A program made the translations under genes and the position numbers. A DNA stretch of 64,000 nt, from NCBI GenBank assembly GCA_035426385.1, contig DAOLZQ010000001.1, forward strand, positions 115,932-179,931, in the 5' to 3' direction. A model generated the notes under the pieces. That model was not told where the DNA came from. It saw only the letters and a program-made list of their open reading frames with translations, and searched no databases. This DNA comes from Parvibacillus sp035426385 (lineage in GTDB: Bacteria; Bacteroidota; Bacteroidia; Chitinophagales; Saprospiraceae). Below are positions 8,104 to 16,776 of the stretch, piece after piece. Within the stretch, counting starts at the first letter, position 1, and the number at the start of each line of letters is the position of its first letter.

Positions 8104-9755
8104 TTATAAAATATTGACTTCCAATTATTAATAAGACCATTAGTAGAAGAATCAAATTCAGTTACTGGAGTGTCATCCTCTAGTGCCGGCAGTATCTTAC
8201 TTGCAAGTTGCTTGCCATATTCTACACCCCACTGGTCGAAGCTGTAAATATTCCAAATCACGCCCTGAACAAATATTTTGTGTTCGTAAAAGGCAATGAG
8301 TGATCCAAGGGTGTAAGGTGTGATTTCATCAATGAGAATTGAATTAGTAGGACGATTTCCCTCGAAGACCCTATAAGGTGCTATGGCTTTAATGTCTTCC
8401 AATGTTGCACCTTTCTCTTTCATTTCTTTTTTGACTTCTTCCAGTGTTTTGCCAAATGCAAGAGCTCTGGCCTGTGCAAAGAAATTACTTACCAGCAATT
8501 TGTGATGTGGCGGCAAGGGGTTGTGTGATTTAGATGGGACAATAAAATCGCAAGGGATTAACTCTGTACCCTGATGAATGAGTTGGTAGAAAGCATGCTG
8601 GCCATTGGTGCCTGGTTCACCCCAGATTATGGGTCCTGTCTGATAAGTTACTTTTTTGCCCGAACGATCTACTGACTTACCATTACTCTCCATATTGCCT
8701 TGTTGGAAATAAGCAGGGAATCTATGCATATATTGATCATAGGGAAGTATGGCTTCAGTTTCCGCTCCTAAAAAATTGGTATTCCACATTCCTACCAATG
8801 CCATAAGAACAGGAATATTCTTCTCGAAGGGCGTATTTCTAAAATGTTTATCTACTGCATTAGCACCCTTTAACATACTTTCGAAGTTACCATAACCTAT
8901 CGCCAGAGCGATAGACATTCCTATAGCGCTCCATAATGAATATCTGCCGCCTACCCAATCCCAGAACTCAAACATATTATCAGTATCAATACCAAACTCT
9001 TTAACTGCTTTAGTATTGGTAGAAAGCGCTATAAAGTGTTTGGCAATATGCTTTTTATTCCCCGCATACTTTAAGAACCACTCCCTGGCTGAGTAAGCAT
9101 TGGTCATGGTCTCCTGTGTAGTGAACGTCTTTGACGCAATAAGAAATAGTGTAGTTTCAGGATTGAGTTTTTTCAAGCATTCGCTTATGGCTGTCCCATC
9201 GACATTTGAGACAAAGTAAAGTTCCATTCCTTCCAGCCAATAAGGCTTTAGTGCTTCCGTAACCATGCTTGGGCCCAGATCACTGCCGCCAATGCCGATA
9301 TTAACAATTTGGGTTATCTTTTGCTTTGTATAGCCTGTATGGCGACCATCATGTACCTTCATGCAGAAGCTTTGCATCTTTTCACGCACCTTTTGGATTT
9401 CCGGTTTCACATCTTTCCGGTCCACCTTGATAGGAGTTTTGCTAAAATCCCTCAGAGCAGTATGTAAAACCGCTCTTTGTTCTGTTTCATTTATAATCTT
9501 ACCTGTGAATAGTTGTTCGATTGCGGAGGGTAACTCGCACTCCTCTGCCAGAGATAAAAGTAATTTTAAGGTCTGGGTAGTAATTCTATTTTTTGAAAAG
9601 TCAAAGAGAAAATGGTCAAATTTATGGGAAAATGATTCAAATCTCGTCGGATCATCAAAAAGCTCTTTGATTGTTGTTTTACCTATTTGATCTTGATGCT
9701 TGGTCAACTTTTTCCAAGCTGCGGTTTTTACCGGATTAATTTTAGATAGTGACAT
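8100..9755 (-). CDS. pgi: Glucose-6-phosphate isomerase
   Basis: 551 residues, the usual length for the long PGI family. Diagnostic stretches are IGIGGSDLGPSMVTEAL (phosphate-binding region), FLIASKTFTTQET, WDWVGGRYSLWSAIGMSIA, MESNGKSVDRSG and EPGTNGQHAFYQLIHQGT (including the catalytic Glu and His region), plus FDQWGVEYGKQLA. It interconverts glucose-6-phosphate and fructose-6-phosphate in glycolysis and gluconeogenesis in the cytosol. The gene is followed by an overlapping lipoprotein gene. Upstream is a long non-coding region before mdh on the same strand. No promoter match was found in its immediate upstream sequence. Confidence 0.95.
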   Translation of the reverse strand: MSLSKINPVKTAAWKKLTKHQDQIGKTTIKELFDDPTRFESFSHKFDHFLFDFSKNRITTQTLKLLLSLAEECELPSAIEQLFTGKIINETEQRAVLHTALRDFSKTPIKVDRKDVKPEIQKVREKMQSFCMKVHDGRHTGYTKQKITQIVNIGIGGSDLGPSMVTEALKPYWLEGMELYFVSNVDGTAISECLKKLNPETTLFLIASKTFTTQETMTNAYSAREWFLKYAGNKKHIAKHFIALSTNTKAVKEFGIDTDNMFEFWDWVGGRYSLWSAIGMSIALAIGYGNFESMLKGANAVDKHFRNTPFEKNIPVLMALVGMWNTNFLGAETEAILPYDQYMHRFPAYFQQGNMESNGKSVDRSGKKVTYQTGPIIWGEPGTNGQHAFYQLIHQGTELIPCDFIVPSKSHNPLPPHHKLLVSNFFAQARALAFGKTLEEVKKEMKEKGATLEDIKAIAPYRVFEGNRPTNSILIDEITPYTLGSLIAFYEHKIFVQGVIWNIYSFDQWGVEYGKQLASKILPALEDDTPVTEFDSSTNGLINNWKSIFYK

Positions 9756-10153
9756 TTTGGTTAAGTTATTATCATACTAACCATTAATAGGTTAATTTGG
9801 ATTAGAAAATGAATAAATAGTCATTAAAATTTAAATAATATTTCAATGCACCTCTTAAACCAAGTCAATATGTTAGGCAGATGGTCTCTATTTGTTTGAA
9901 TTGCTATTTTTAATTAAACAAAGTCACCGGAAGCAATAGGGCGATGCAATGCTAAAAAGAGCTTTGCATCTTGAATTCAAAATATCTTTCGCCTGGCAAG
10001 CAGTTTAGCTCACCTCAATGTGAACATTCTTAACTCTGGTATGTAGCACTCGCAAATTCCGGCTTAAAAATGGAAAGTACGCGCTGGTCACCATACCTGG
10101 GAATAATACCCTTCACTCGGAAATGATTATCTAACCAAAATATTAAGAAAAGA
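9756..10153. other. Non-coding region of 398 bp between mdh and pgi; possible structured RNA or degenerate repeat
   Basis: No gene of reasonable length is present. The flanks are very AT-rich, but a central block at about 9845-10125 is of more balanced composition and contains several possible hairpins. One pairs 9891-9897 with 9916-9922 (TTTGTTT/AAACAAA); another pairs 9943-9949 with 9964-9970 (GATGCAA/TTGCATC) with a further 3 bp inside. CCGGAA at 9927-9932 could pair with TTCCGG at 10057-10062. A 29-codon minus-strand frame (10005-10094) is too short to call. It does not show the conserved cores of SRP RNA, RNase P RNA or tmRNA. A 6S-like RNA or a repeat remnant cannot be excluded. Confidence 0.3.
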
Positions 10154-11086
10154 TTACTTACTCATATTATCATAAACGTCCATTACTTCTCTTACAGCAT
10201 CTCTGCTGGTATTCAGAAGTGCTGTCTCATCAGCATTTAGCTTGAGCTCTATAATTTGTTCTACGCCGTTTTTGCCGAGCACTACCGGAACTCCTACGTA
10301 GATGCCATCGATGCCATACTGACCTTCCAGTTTGATACAGCAAGGAACTACTCTTCTTTCATTTTTCAAAATAGAACTGACCATTTGAGCTGCAGCCGCA
10401 CCCGGAGCGTACCACGCGGATGTACCCATAAGATTGACTAACTCTCCACCTCCTTTTTTAGTTCGGTCGACTATAGCTTGTAATTTATCTTCTGATATCA
10501 TCTCAGTGACAGGAATACCGGCTACAGTGGTATAGCGTGGTAGCGGAACCATAGAATCACCGTGTCCTCCCATAAGAATGGCCTGGATTTCTTTGGGTGA
10601 GATATTTAATTCTTCAGCAATGAAAGCTCTATATCTGGCAGTATCAAGTATTCCTGCCATCCCGATTACTTTAGAAGAAGGAAGACCGCTGGCTTTATGA
10701 GCTGCATAAGTCATTACATCCAGTGGGTTGGAAACTATTATTAATATCGCCTCAGGAGAATACTCCAAGATACTCTTAGTTACCGTAGTAACTATTCCGG
10801 CATTAGTAGAAATCAAATCATCTCGACTCATTCCTGGTTTCCTAGGTAATCCTGCAGTGATAATTACGATATCTGAACCTGCTGTATCTGCATAGTTCTC
10901 TGTTCCTCTCAGATTAGTGGAATAACCATCGATGGGAGCCTGCTGCCAAGTATCCAATGCCTTGCCCTTAGCCATATCTCCCTTAATATCTATCAGTACG
11001 ATTTCATCCAAGAAATCCTGATGTGCCAAAACATTAGCTACAGTTGCACCTACATTGCCTGCGCCAACTACCGTTACTTTACTCAT
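10154..11086 (-). CDS. mdh: Malate dehydrogenase (LDH-like type)
   Basis: 310 residues from the ATG at 11086. An in-frame upstream ATG at 11131 exists, but a promoter-like element lies between the two (11110-11142) and the family normally begins with KVTVVGAGNVGAT, so the shorter form is preferred. Features: Rossmann loop GAGNVG (8-13), substrate-binding PRKPGMSRDDL, VSNPLDVMTY, and catalytic H175 in MGGHGDSMVPLPRYT. This signature belongs to the LDH-like malate dehydrogenases (MDH type 3) common in Bacteroidota. It oxidises malate to oxaloacetate with NAD in the TCA cycle. It is divergent from the M43 protease gene and separated from pgi by a long non-coding stretch. Confidence 0.95.
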   Translation of the reverse strand: MSKVTVVGAGNVGATVANVLAHQDFLDEIVLIDIKGDMAKGKALDTWQQAPIDGYSTNLRGTENYADTAGSDIVIITAGLPRKPGMSRDDLISTNAGIVTTVTKSILEYSPEAILIIVSNPLDVMTYAAHKASGLPSSKVIGMAGILDTARYRAFIAEELNISPKEIQAILMGGHGDSMVPLPRYTTVAGIPVTEMISEDKLQAIVDRTKKGGGELVNLMGTSAWYAPGAAAAQMVSSILKNERRVVPCCIKLEGQYGIDGIYVGVPVVLGKNGVEQIIELKLNADETALLNTSRDAVREVMDVYDNMSK

Positions 11087-11109
11087 TATATTTTTTTTAC
11101 AATTTTGCA

Positions 11110-11142
11110 CAAACTTACCTAATGTTCGCATTTTATTGTCAA
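11110..11142 (-). promoter_or_regulatory. Promoter of mdh (-33 TTG, 22-bp spacer, -7 TAAGTTTG)
   Basis: The minus strand shows TTG (complement of 11140-11142) within TTGACA, then 22 bp, then TAAGTTTG (complement of 11110-11117), fitting the Bacteroidota promoter pattern. It lies 24 bp before the mdh ATG at 11086 and supports that start. Confidence 0.6.
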
Positions 11143-11206
11143 TAACATCTATACTTTTTGCTTATCTTGCAGACAAATTATATTAAACCTTTAACAAAAA
11201 TATTCT

Positions 11207-12730
11207 ATGCGAATAGTAATTATATTTATATGTAATTTTCTAATTGTCAGTTTTTTGTCAGCCCAAACTGTCATTCCTAGATGTGGAGTTTCTATAGCAG
11301 ATCAGGATATATTTACTTCCAGACTTCAAGAGAATATTCTTGCTGTAGAACAAAATTTATATCCACGTAACAATGCAGTGGTATATATTCCTATACGTTT
11401 TCATGTGGTGTCCAATGATAATGGCTCCGGTGGTGCTTCTAATAAGAGTATAATGAAAATGCTGTGTAGACTTAATGCCAATTATCTTCCGATAAATATT
11501 CAATTTTATATAAAGGATCAATTCAATACTTTTAGTAATTCTACTGTATTTAATTCTCCAATGTCAAATGCAGCCAATACAAAGATGAATTCTGTACGTG
11601 ATAAAAAAGCACTGAATATCTATGTAACCGGCTCTGCAGGGGAAGAGGGTGTCCTCGGTTTTTATAATCCCAGCTACGATTTGGTCGTTCTTCCTAAATC
11701 GGAGATGAATCAGAACACTCATACAGGTTCTCATGAGATAGGCCATTTCTTCAGTCTGAGGCATACATTCTATGGATGGGAAGGTTGTCCTTACAAGGAA
11801 AGTGAAGCTGGTAATCCTATTGAATCCACAACAGTACCTTGTTCAGGGTTATCGATAGAATGGGTAGATCGAAGTAATTGTAAAACTGCAGCAGACCTAA
11901 TCTGTGATACACCTGAGGACTACAACTTTGGGTACGGATGGAATAATTGTGTTCCATACAACAAGATAGTCCAGGATATTCATCTCGATACTTGTAATCC
12001 AATGGAGAATAATTATATGGGTTATTTTTTCAACTGTGGTGACTATATCTTTACTCCCCAGCAACAAGCTGTTATGTTGGCAGATTTAAACTCTTCGAAA
12101 AGAAATTATTTAAAATCAACCTTTACTCCCGCAGCACTTGAGGTGGGGGAGGAGTTTATTCCTCTAAGCCCGATCAATGGAGTTACAGTTGATTCTAAAC
12201 AGCCCATTTTCCTCAGCTGGCAACCAGTAACCGGTGCCACAAGATACCTATTGGAGATATCCAATAGCTCCGTATTTACTGAATCAAGGACCACTATCGT
12301 GGAGGTACTAACTAACTCCTATACAATACCTGCCAATACGCTCTTTAATACTACTTATTATTACAGGATTACTCCTTACAATGAATACGCCACTTGTAAT
12401 GATCCGGTAAAAAATGATATTGCTTTCTTTAAGGCCAGTGATGCAGCTGCGGTGAGGCAGATTGATGGGATTTCTAACTGGGTTTTAGCGCCTTCTGTAT
12501 TGAAGAAAGGGGAGGAGTTGACCTCAATGTTGAGTTCTTCCAAATCAATGCAAATACAATTGAGGATAACTAATAGTCTGGGCATTAATACCGGCTACAA
12601 TACTAAGATGAATGTTACATCCGGCGAATCTAACTGGTCTATCCCTACTGATGACTTGACTCCCGGAGTTTATTTTATGACCTTAACTAATCGAAATGGA
12701 ATGTTGATTAGGAGGTTTATAATCCAATAA
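11207..12730 (+). CDS. Secreted M43-family zinc metalloprotease with fibronectin-like and T9SS C-terminal domains
   Basis: 507 residues. A signal peptide (about 1-20, ending FLSAQ) is followed by a prodomain-like stretch. The catalytic domain contains the extended zinc motif HEIGHFFSLRH with H176, H180 and H186 as ligands and E177 as the base. CNPMENNYMGYFFNCG after it supplies the methionine-turn region (NYMGY). This is the pappalysin/cytophagalysin (M43) pattern. A fibronectin type III-like domain follows at about 320-400 (SWQPVTGATRYLLEIS). The last ~75 residues resemble a type IX sorting domain, ending TPGVYFMTLTNRNG...RRFIIQ. It is predicted to be an exported protease that digests proteins outside the cell. 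Only 13 bp separate it from sucC. Confidence 0.88.
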   Translation: MRIVIIFICNFLIVSFLSAQTVIPRCGVSIADQDIFTSRLQENILAVEQNLYPRNNAVVYIPIRFHVVSNDNGSGGASNKSIMKMLCRLNANYLPINIQFYIKDQFNTFSNSTVFNSPMSNAANTKMNSVRDKKALNIYVTGSAGEEGVLGFYNPSYDLVVLPKSEMNQNTHTGSHEIGHFFSLRHTFYGWEGCPYKESEAGNPIESTTVPCSGLSIEWVDRSNCKTAADLICDTPEDYNFGYGWNNCVPYNKIVQDIHLDTCNPMENNYMGYFFNCGDYIFTPQQQAVMLADLNSSKRNYLKSTFTPAALEVGEEFIPLSPINGVTVDSKQPIFLSWQPVTGATRYLLEISNSSVFTESRTTIVEVLTNSYTIPANTLFNTTYYYRITPYNEYATCNDPVKNDIAFFKASDAAAVRQIDGISNWVLAPSVLKKGEELTSMLSSSKSMQIQLRITNSLGINTGYNTKMNVTSGESNWSIPTDDLTPGVYFMTLTNRNGMLIRRFIIQ

Positions 12731-12743
12731 AAATTATAGATAT

Positions 12744-13952
12744 ATGAATCTACACGAATATCAGGGTAAAGCAGTACTTGCTTCATATGGTGTGAAAATC
12801 CAACGGGGTATTATCGCGCATACTACTGAGGAAGCAATTGCTGCTTATAAAAAACTGAAAATGGATACCGGAACTGAATTTGCAGTCGTAAAAGCTCAGA
12901 TTCATGCAGGTGGACGTGGCAAAGGTGGTGGTGTAAAGCTGGCCAAGAACGAAGAAGAATTAAAATCAATATCTTCAGAAATATTGGGCATGTATTTGAA
13001 AACGCCACAAACACCGGGCGGGATGGAAGGTCAGGGTAAATTGGTTCGTAAAGTACTCATCGCTGAAGATGTATATGCACCTGTATTTGAATTAAATAAA
13101 GAATATTATATATCAATACTGCTCGATAGATCTTCAAACAGAAATGTCATGATATATTCTACGCAGGGTGGTATGGATATTGAAAAAGTTGCTGAAGAAA
13201 CGCCTGAATTGGTTCAGAAAGAATTTATAGACCCACTCATTGGATTTCAGAATTATCAAGCACGAAAGATTGCTTTCAATTTGGGACTGCATGGTGCTGC
13301 TTTTAAAGACTTTACCTCCTTTATCACGAGCCTATACAAGGCTTTTCTAAACTCAGATGCCACATTATTTGAAATAAATCCCGCCCTCAAAAATGGAAAG
13401 GATGAGTTTATAGCAGTGGATTGTAAGGTTTCAATTGATGATAATGCGCTGTACAGACACAAAGACCTGGAAGCGGAATATGATACCCTTGAAGAAGATC
13501 CGATAGATCTCGAAGCGAAGGAAAGTGACTTAAACTATGTCAAACTGGATGGTAATGTTGGCTGTATGGTCAATGGAGCCGGATTGGCAATGGCTACAAT
13601 GGATATGATCCAATCTCTTGGTGGAGCTCCGGCTAATTTTCTGGATGTGGGAGGTACTGCAGATGCAAAGAGAGTAGAGACAGGGCTTAAAATTATCTTG
13701 AAAGATCCCAATGTAGAGGCTATTCTGATTAATATTTTTGGAGGAATAGTACGGTGTGACCGTGTCGCTCAGGGTGTGATAGATGCTTATAAAAGTATAG
13801 GTGAGTTGCCTGTGCCTTTAATCGTGCGACTGCAAGGTACAAATGCAGAGATTGCCAAGAAACTTATTGATGAGTCCGGGCTAAATGTGTTCTCCGCTGT
13901 TTCTCTAAAGGAGGCTGCTGAAGTCGTGAGTAAAGTGCTTCAGAAAAATTAA
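12744..13952 (+). CDS. sucC: Succinyl-CoA ligase (ADP-forming) beta subunit
   Basis: 402 residues. It begins MNLHEYQGKAVLASYGV, the standard sucC start. An ATP-grasp nucleotide-binding domain (about 1-230) includes VVKAQIHAGGRGKGGGVKLA, and DATLFEINPAL supplies metal-binding acidic residues. The CoA-ligase half (about 260-390) has GNVGCMVNGAGLAMATMD and ILINIFGGIVRCDRVAQG. It makes ATP (or GTP) from succinyl-CoA in the TCA cycle, together with the alpha subunit SucD. sucD is not adjacent: the next gene is a convergent PspC-domain gene. The gene follows the secreted protease by 13 bp, so it may be read from that transcript. Confidence 0.96.
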   Translation: MNLHEYQGKAVLASYGVKIQRGIIAHTTEEAIAAYKKLKMDTGTEFAVVKAQIHAGGRGKGGGVKLAKNEEELKSISSEILGMYLKTPQTPGGMEGQGKLVRKVLIAEDVYAPVFELNKEYYISILLDRSSNRNVMIYSTQGGMDIEKVAEETPELVQKEFIDPLIGFQNYQARKIAFNLGLHGAAFKDFTSFITSLYKAFLNSDATLFEINPALKNGKDEFIAVDCKVSIDDNALYRHKDLEAEYDTLEEDPIDLEAKESDLNYVKLDGNVGCMVNGAGLAMATMDMIQSLGGAPANFLDVGGTADAKRVETGLKIILKDPNVEAILINIFGGIVRCDRVAQGVIDAYKSIGELPVPLIVRLQGTNAEIAKKLIDESGLNVFSAVSLKEAAEVVSKVLQKN

Positions 13953-13991
13953 ATTATACTCTCCGATGTAGATTATTTTGGGATGATAATT

Positions 13992-14216
13992 CTATTCCCA
14001 GATAGTCGGATTACTTCGTTTGAGGTACTTTCGAATATTGACCCAAAAGGTTAGGAAAAGGTAAATAATCACTGCTGAGCCAAGTGTAGCGCAAGTGATA
14101 TAGATAAAATACATTCTAACTTTCCCTGTAGATATACCAAATTTCTCACCTATATAAGTACATACTCCAAAAGCCGAGCGTTCGAAAATGTGTTTATATT
14201 CTTCTTGTTCGTTCAT
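13992..14216 (-). CDS. PspC-domain small membrane protein
   Basis: 74 residues. RSAFGVCTYIGEKFGIST is the start of a PspC domain ('G.CAGIAEYFGID...VR'), followed by VRMYFIYITCATLGSAVIIYLFLTFW, one or two hydrophobic segments, and a short charged tail. PspC proteins are inner-membrane components of phage-shock or envelope-stress responses. In Bacteroidota short stand-alone versions of unknown exact role are common. It is convergent with sucC (39-bp gap) and has no co-directional partner. Confidence 0.75.
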   Translation of the reverse strand: MNEQEEYKHIFERSAFGVCTYIGEKFGISTGKVRMYFIYITCATLGSAVIIYLFLTFWVNIRKYLKRSNPTIWE

Positions 14217-14339
14217 CTATCATTATTGAAGCTGTGACAAATATAAAGACAATTCGTAATAATTGGACATAAAGTAATTTTTGTTCTGCTTAATGGGCTG
14301 GAATGTCGGCGGCTCTATTTTAATTTTAAAATTTAATAT

Positions 14340-14347
14340 TATCTTCG
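14340..14347 (+). promoter_or_regulatory. -7-like element for tRNA-Leu
   Basis: TATCTTCG differs by one base from TAnnTTTG and ends 9 bp before the tRNA 5' end, a spacing suitable for direct transcription of the tRNA. Confidence 0.35.
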
Positions 14348-14356
14348 CACCCGCCT

Positions 14357-14442
14357 GCCCACGTGGTGAAATTGGTAGACATGCAATCTTGAGGGGGTTG
14401 TGGACTATGTCCGTGCTGGTTCGAATCCAGTCGTGGGCACCA
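14357..14442 (+). tRNA. tRNA-Leu (anticodon GAG)
   Basis: The sequence folds as a class II tRNA. The acceptor stem is GCCCACG/CGTGGGC, and the D-loop TGAAATTGGTAGAC is typical of Leu tRNAs. The anticodon stem CAATC/GGTTG encloses loop TTGAGGG with GAG at 14391-14393. A long variable arm (about GGACTATGTCC) is present, and the T-loop is TTCGAAT. The 3' CCA is encoded (14440-14442). It reads CUC/CUU leucine codons. Confidence 0.95.
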
Positions 14443-14474
14443 TTCTTATTTCGATATGAGTTTTACTCATCTTT

Positions 14475-14538
14475 TCAACTCAGATAGTTGACCCATCAAC
14501 TGTGCTTACATTATTCAACTTTTATAAGCACAGTTGAT
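14475..14538. repeat. Cluster of TCAACT motifs including a perfect 14-bp inverted repeat
   Basis: Arms ATCAACTGTGCTTA (14495-14508) and TAAGCACAGTTGAT (14525-14538) are perfect reverse complements with a 16-nt spacer. A second hairpin, TCAACT/AGTTGA (14475-14480 with 14486-14491), lies just before, and another TCAACT sits in the spacer (14515-14520). It lies between tRNA-Leu and the convergent sugar dehydrogenase gene. Neither strand shows a T-run after the stem, so it is not a classical intrinsic terminator. It could still end or protect transcripts. Confidence 0.6.
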
Positions 14539-14597
14539 AAGGTTATCCAATTGATTTTAGAGTAAAATCCGCATGTTTCTTTGCTTTATACAGGTGG

Positions 14598-16715
14598 TTA
14601 CATTTTAACGACCTTACGACTTAGGCTGCCCTTATTGGTATCAATATTTAAAATGTATACACCTTTAGGCAAACCAGAACAATCTATTTCATAGTTATTC
14701 TTGCTACTAAGGTGACTTTGTGTTAACTCTCGAACCATCTTCCCGTCGCTATTTATAAGGTGCGCAGACATCAGTATTACTGCATCATCAAATTCTACAA
14801 ACAATTTACCATTAGTTACATTCGGATATACCATTGCTTTCAACTGAACCAAATTTTTATGATTACTCATGGCGCAGTCATATACTGTCACATGTATAGA
14901 ATCCACATCGCGGCATCCCATATAGGGCATATAAGTGTATATCAGAAAGTGTAAACCTACACCAGCCACCTGTGGATTGAATGTATTTCCACTTACACCA
15001 GGCCCGGTAAACATACCATCCATGGGTTCAGCTTCTAGTGTGATGAGATCCCCATTCAGGCATACGGAATCCAGAACTGTAGTAAAATCAGCCTCAGGAT
15101 CGGGATTGACTTGGATGAACTTAGATTGAAATCCTGAGCATCCCTCGGGATCCTCAAAATAATAGGTTATAAAATGATTGCCGATTCCAGCTTGTAAAGG
15201 ATAGAAAGTAGAATCGACAACACCATCACCACTGAAAGTACCGCCTTCGGGGATTCCGTGTAGGACTAAGGGTGCTCCCTTCAGACAGTAGTTGTCTTGT
15301 AATCCACTGAAGCTGATATTGGTGAGTGAGGTATTTGCCAATAACTTAAATGAATTTTTAGTCTTGGCATAGCAACTGTCACTGATAAATATAACATCAT
15401 AAATTCCGGGTGTAGTGACTACTAAGGTGCTATTTTGTTGTCCCTGCACCACATTTCCATTGCGAGTCCACTCAAAATGACCGCCCGGAATACTATCAAC
15501 TCTAAGTTTAACCTGGTCAATACCACATCCTACAAGACTGTCTGTAGCTTCAATAGATAAAGTGCTGCACATAGTGACGGTATCTAATCTATATATGCGA
15601 CCATTTTCTCTGGCAACATAAATATTCTTCTCATCGTCATAGCCGAACGTAGTAAATCCGCCAAATGGAGCTGCATTGAGTTCCTGAGTAGTAAACTGAT
15701 TGGATCCATGATATTTAGTAGACCAAAATTTCCCACTACAATAGTCTGTGAATAAATATTGTCCATACAATGTGGCACTTGTATCTTTTACGTACACCAG
15801 TCCTCCAGTGATACTGCAATTTCCCCCTTGCTCATGTGGAAATTCAAATATGGGGAAGGTATATTCAGACATGGCCGAGCAGTCGGTAGTATTATATTCA
15901 TGATTTCCTTCATAACATTTCCAACCATAGTTTGCTCCACCATAAAATCCATTTACTTCAAAATCGACTTCTTCCCAAAGACCCTGACCTACATCGCCTA
16001 TCCACATATGCCCTTTGTCGGGGTCAAAAGTAAATTTCCAGGGATTTCTAAGTCCCATTGCCCATATCTCAGGCCTGTATCCTAGATTATTTATAAATGG
16101 ATTGTCGGGTGGGATGGAATATTGAAATCCGTTTACATCTATGCGCAACATTTTACCCAATAAGACAGAGGGATTCTGTGCGTTGCCAAACGGGTCGCCT
16201 CCGCTTCCACCGTCACCCATGCCGATATATAGGTACCCATCCGGACCAAATACTACACTTCCTCCATTGTGATTCTGATAGGGTTGTGGAATTGTTAGAA
16301 GTACTTCTTCTGTTTCTTTGATGGCTCGATTTGAATCTTGACCTATCCTAAACCTTGATATTACAGTCTCAAGATTATTTCCTCCTGTGGTATAATTGAC
16401 ATAAAAAATTCCGTCTAATTTAAATCGTTCTGGGAAGGCAAGCCCAAGTAGACCGCGTTCGCCACCACTGGTTACTCTGTCTGTGATATCTAAAAATGGC
16501 TCAGATAAAATGTCTCCATTTTTATGTGCAATCTTAATAATACCGGAACGCTCCACTATAAATATTCGGTCATCATTGGTTCTAGCCATAGCTACGGGGG
16601 AGTTCAATCCACCAAAGATCTGGGTGAATTTTATTTTGGGAATTTTGGTCTGTGCCGACGTAGTTGCATAGCAGACCATACTTATACTAAAGCATAGCAG
16701 TAGATTTTTTATCAT
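14598..16715 (-). CDS. Secreted PQQ-type sugar dehydrogenase-like beta-propeller protein with T9SS C-terminal domain
   Basis: 705 residues. The signal peptide (about 1-21, ending TTSAQ) is followed by a glucose/sorbosone dehydrogenase propeller (about 28-385). Landmarks include FGGLNSPVAMA, IFIVERSGIIKI, GGERGLLGLAF, NHNGGSVVFGPDGYLYIGMG, RNPWKFTFDP and WIGDVGQGLWEEV. Family members oxidise aldoses with pyrroloquinoline quinone, but many Bacteroidota homologues are unproven enzymes. Two related ~70-residue units follow (GVVDSTFYPLQAGIGNHFITY and GVSGNTFNPQVAGVGLHFLIY types), then a type IX sorting domain ending PKGVYILNI...LSRKVVKM. It is predicted to be cell-surface or secreted. It is monocistronic on the minus strand. 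Confidence 0.85.
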   Translation of the reverse strand: MIKNLLLCFSISMVCYATTSAQTKIPKIKFTQIFGGLNSPVAMARTNDDRIFIVERSGIIKIAHKNGDILSEPFLDITDRVTSGGERGLLGLAFPERFKLDGIFYVNYTTGGNNLETVISRFRIGQDSNRAIKETEEVLLTIPQPYQNHNGGSVVFGPDGYLYIGMGDGGSGGDPFGNAQNPSVLLGKMLRIDVNGFQYSIPPDNPFINNLGYRPEIWAMGLRNPWKFTFDPDKGHMWIGDVGQGLWEEVDFEVNGFYGGANYGWKCYEGNHEYNTTDCSAMSEYTFPIFEFPHEQGGNCSITGGLVYVKDTSATLYGQYLFTDYCSGKFWSTKYHGSNQFTTQELNAAPFGGFTTFGYDDEKNIYVARENGRIYRLDTVTMCSTLSIEATDSLVGCGIDQVKLRVDSIPGGHFEWTRNGNVVQGQQNSTLVVTTPGIYDVIFISDSCYAKTKNSFKLLANTSLTNISFSGLQDNYCLKGAPLVLHGIPEGGTFSGDGVVDSTFYPLQAGIGNHFITYYFEDPEGCSGFQSKFIQVNPDPEADFTTVLDSVCLNGDLITLEAEPMDGMFTGPGVSGNTFNPQVAGVGLHFLIYTYMPYMGCRDVDSIHVTVYDCAMSNHKNLVQLKAMVYPNVTNGKLFVEFDDAVILMSAHLINSDGKMVRELTQSHLSSKNNYEIDCSGLPKGVYILNIDTNKGSLSRKVVKM

Positions 16716-16776
16716 AACTGATTGATTATTATATTAATAAGCTTATTTCTAATCAATAAGCAAAAATCATGCCAAT

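Noticed and set aside
9920..9945. CCGGAAGC motif as a possible SRP RNA tetraloop
   Set aside because: The flanking bases do not form the conserved SRP domain IV helix (no matching AGCAG side).
11087..11131. 15-codon N-terminal extension of malate dehydrogenase
   Set aside because: Lies over the mdh promoter element and precedes the conserved N-terminus of the family.
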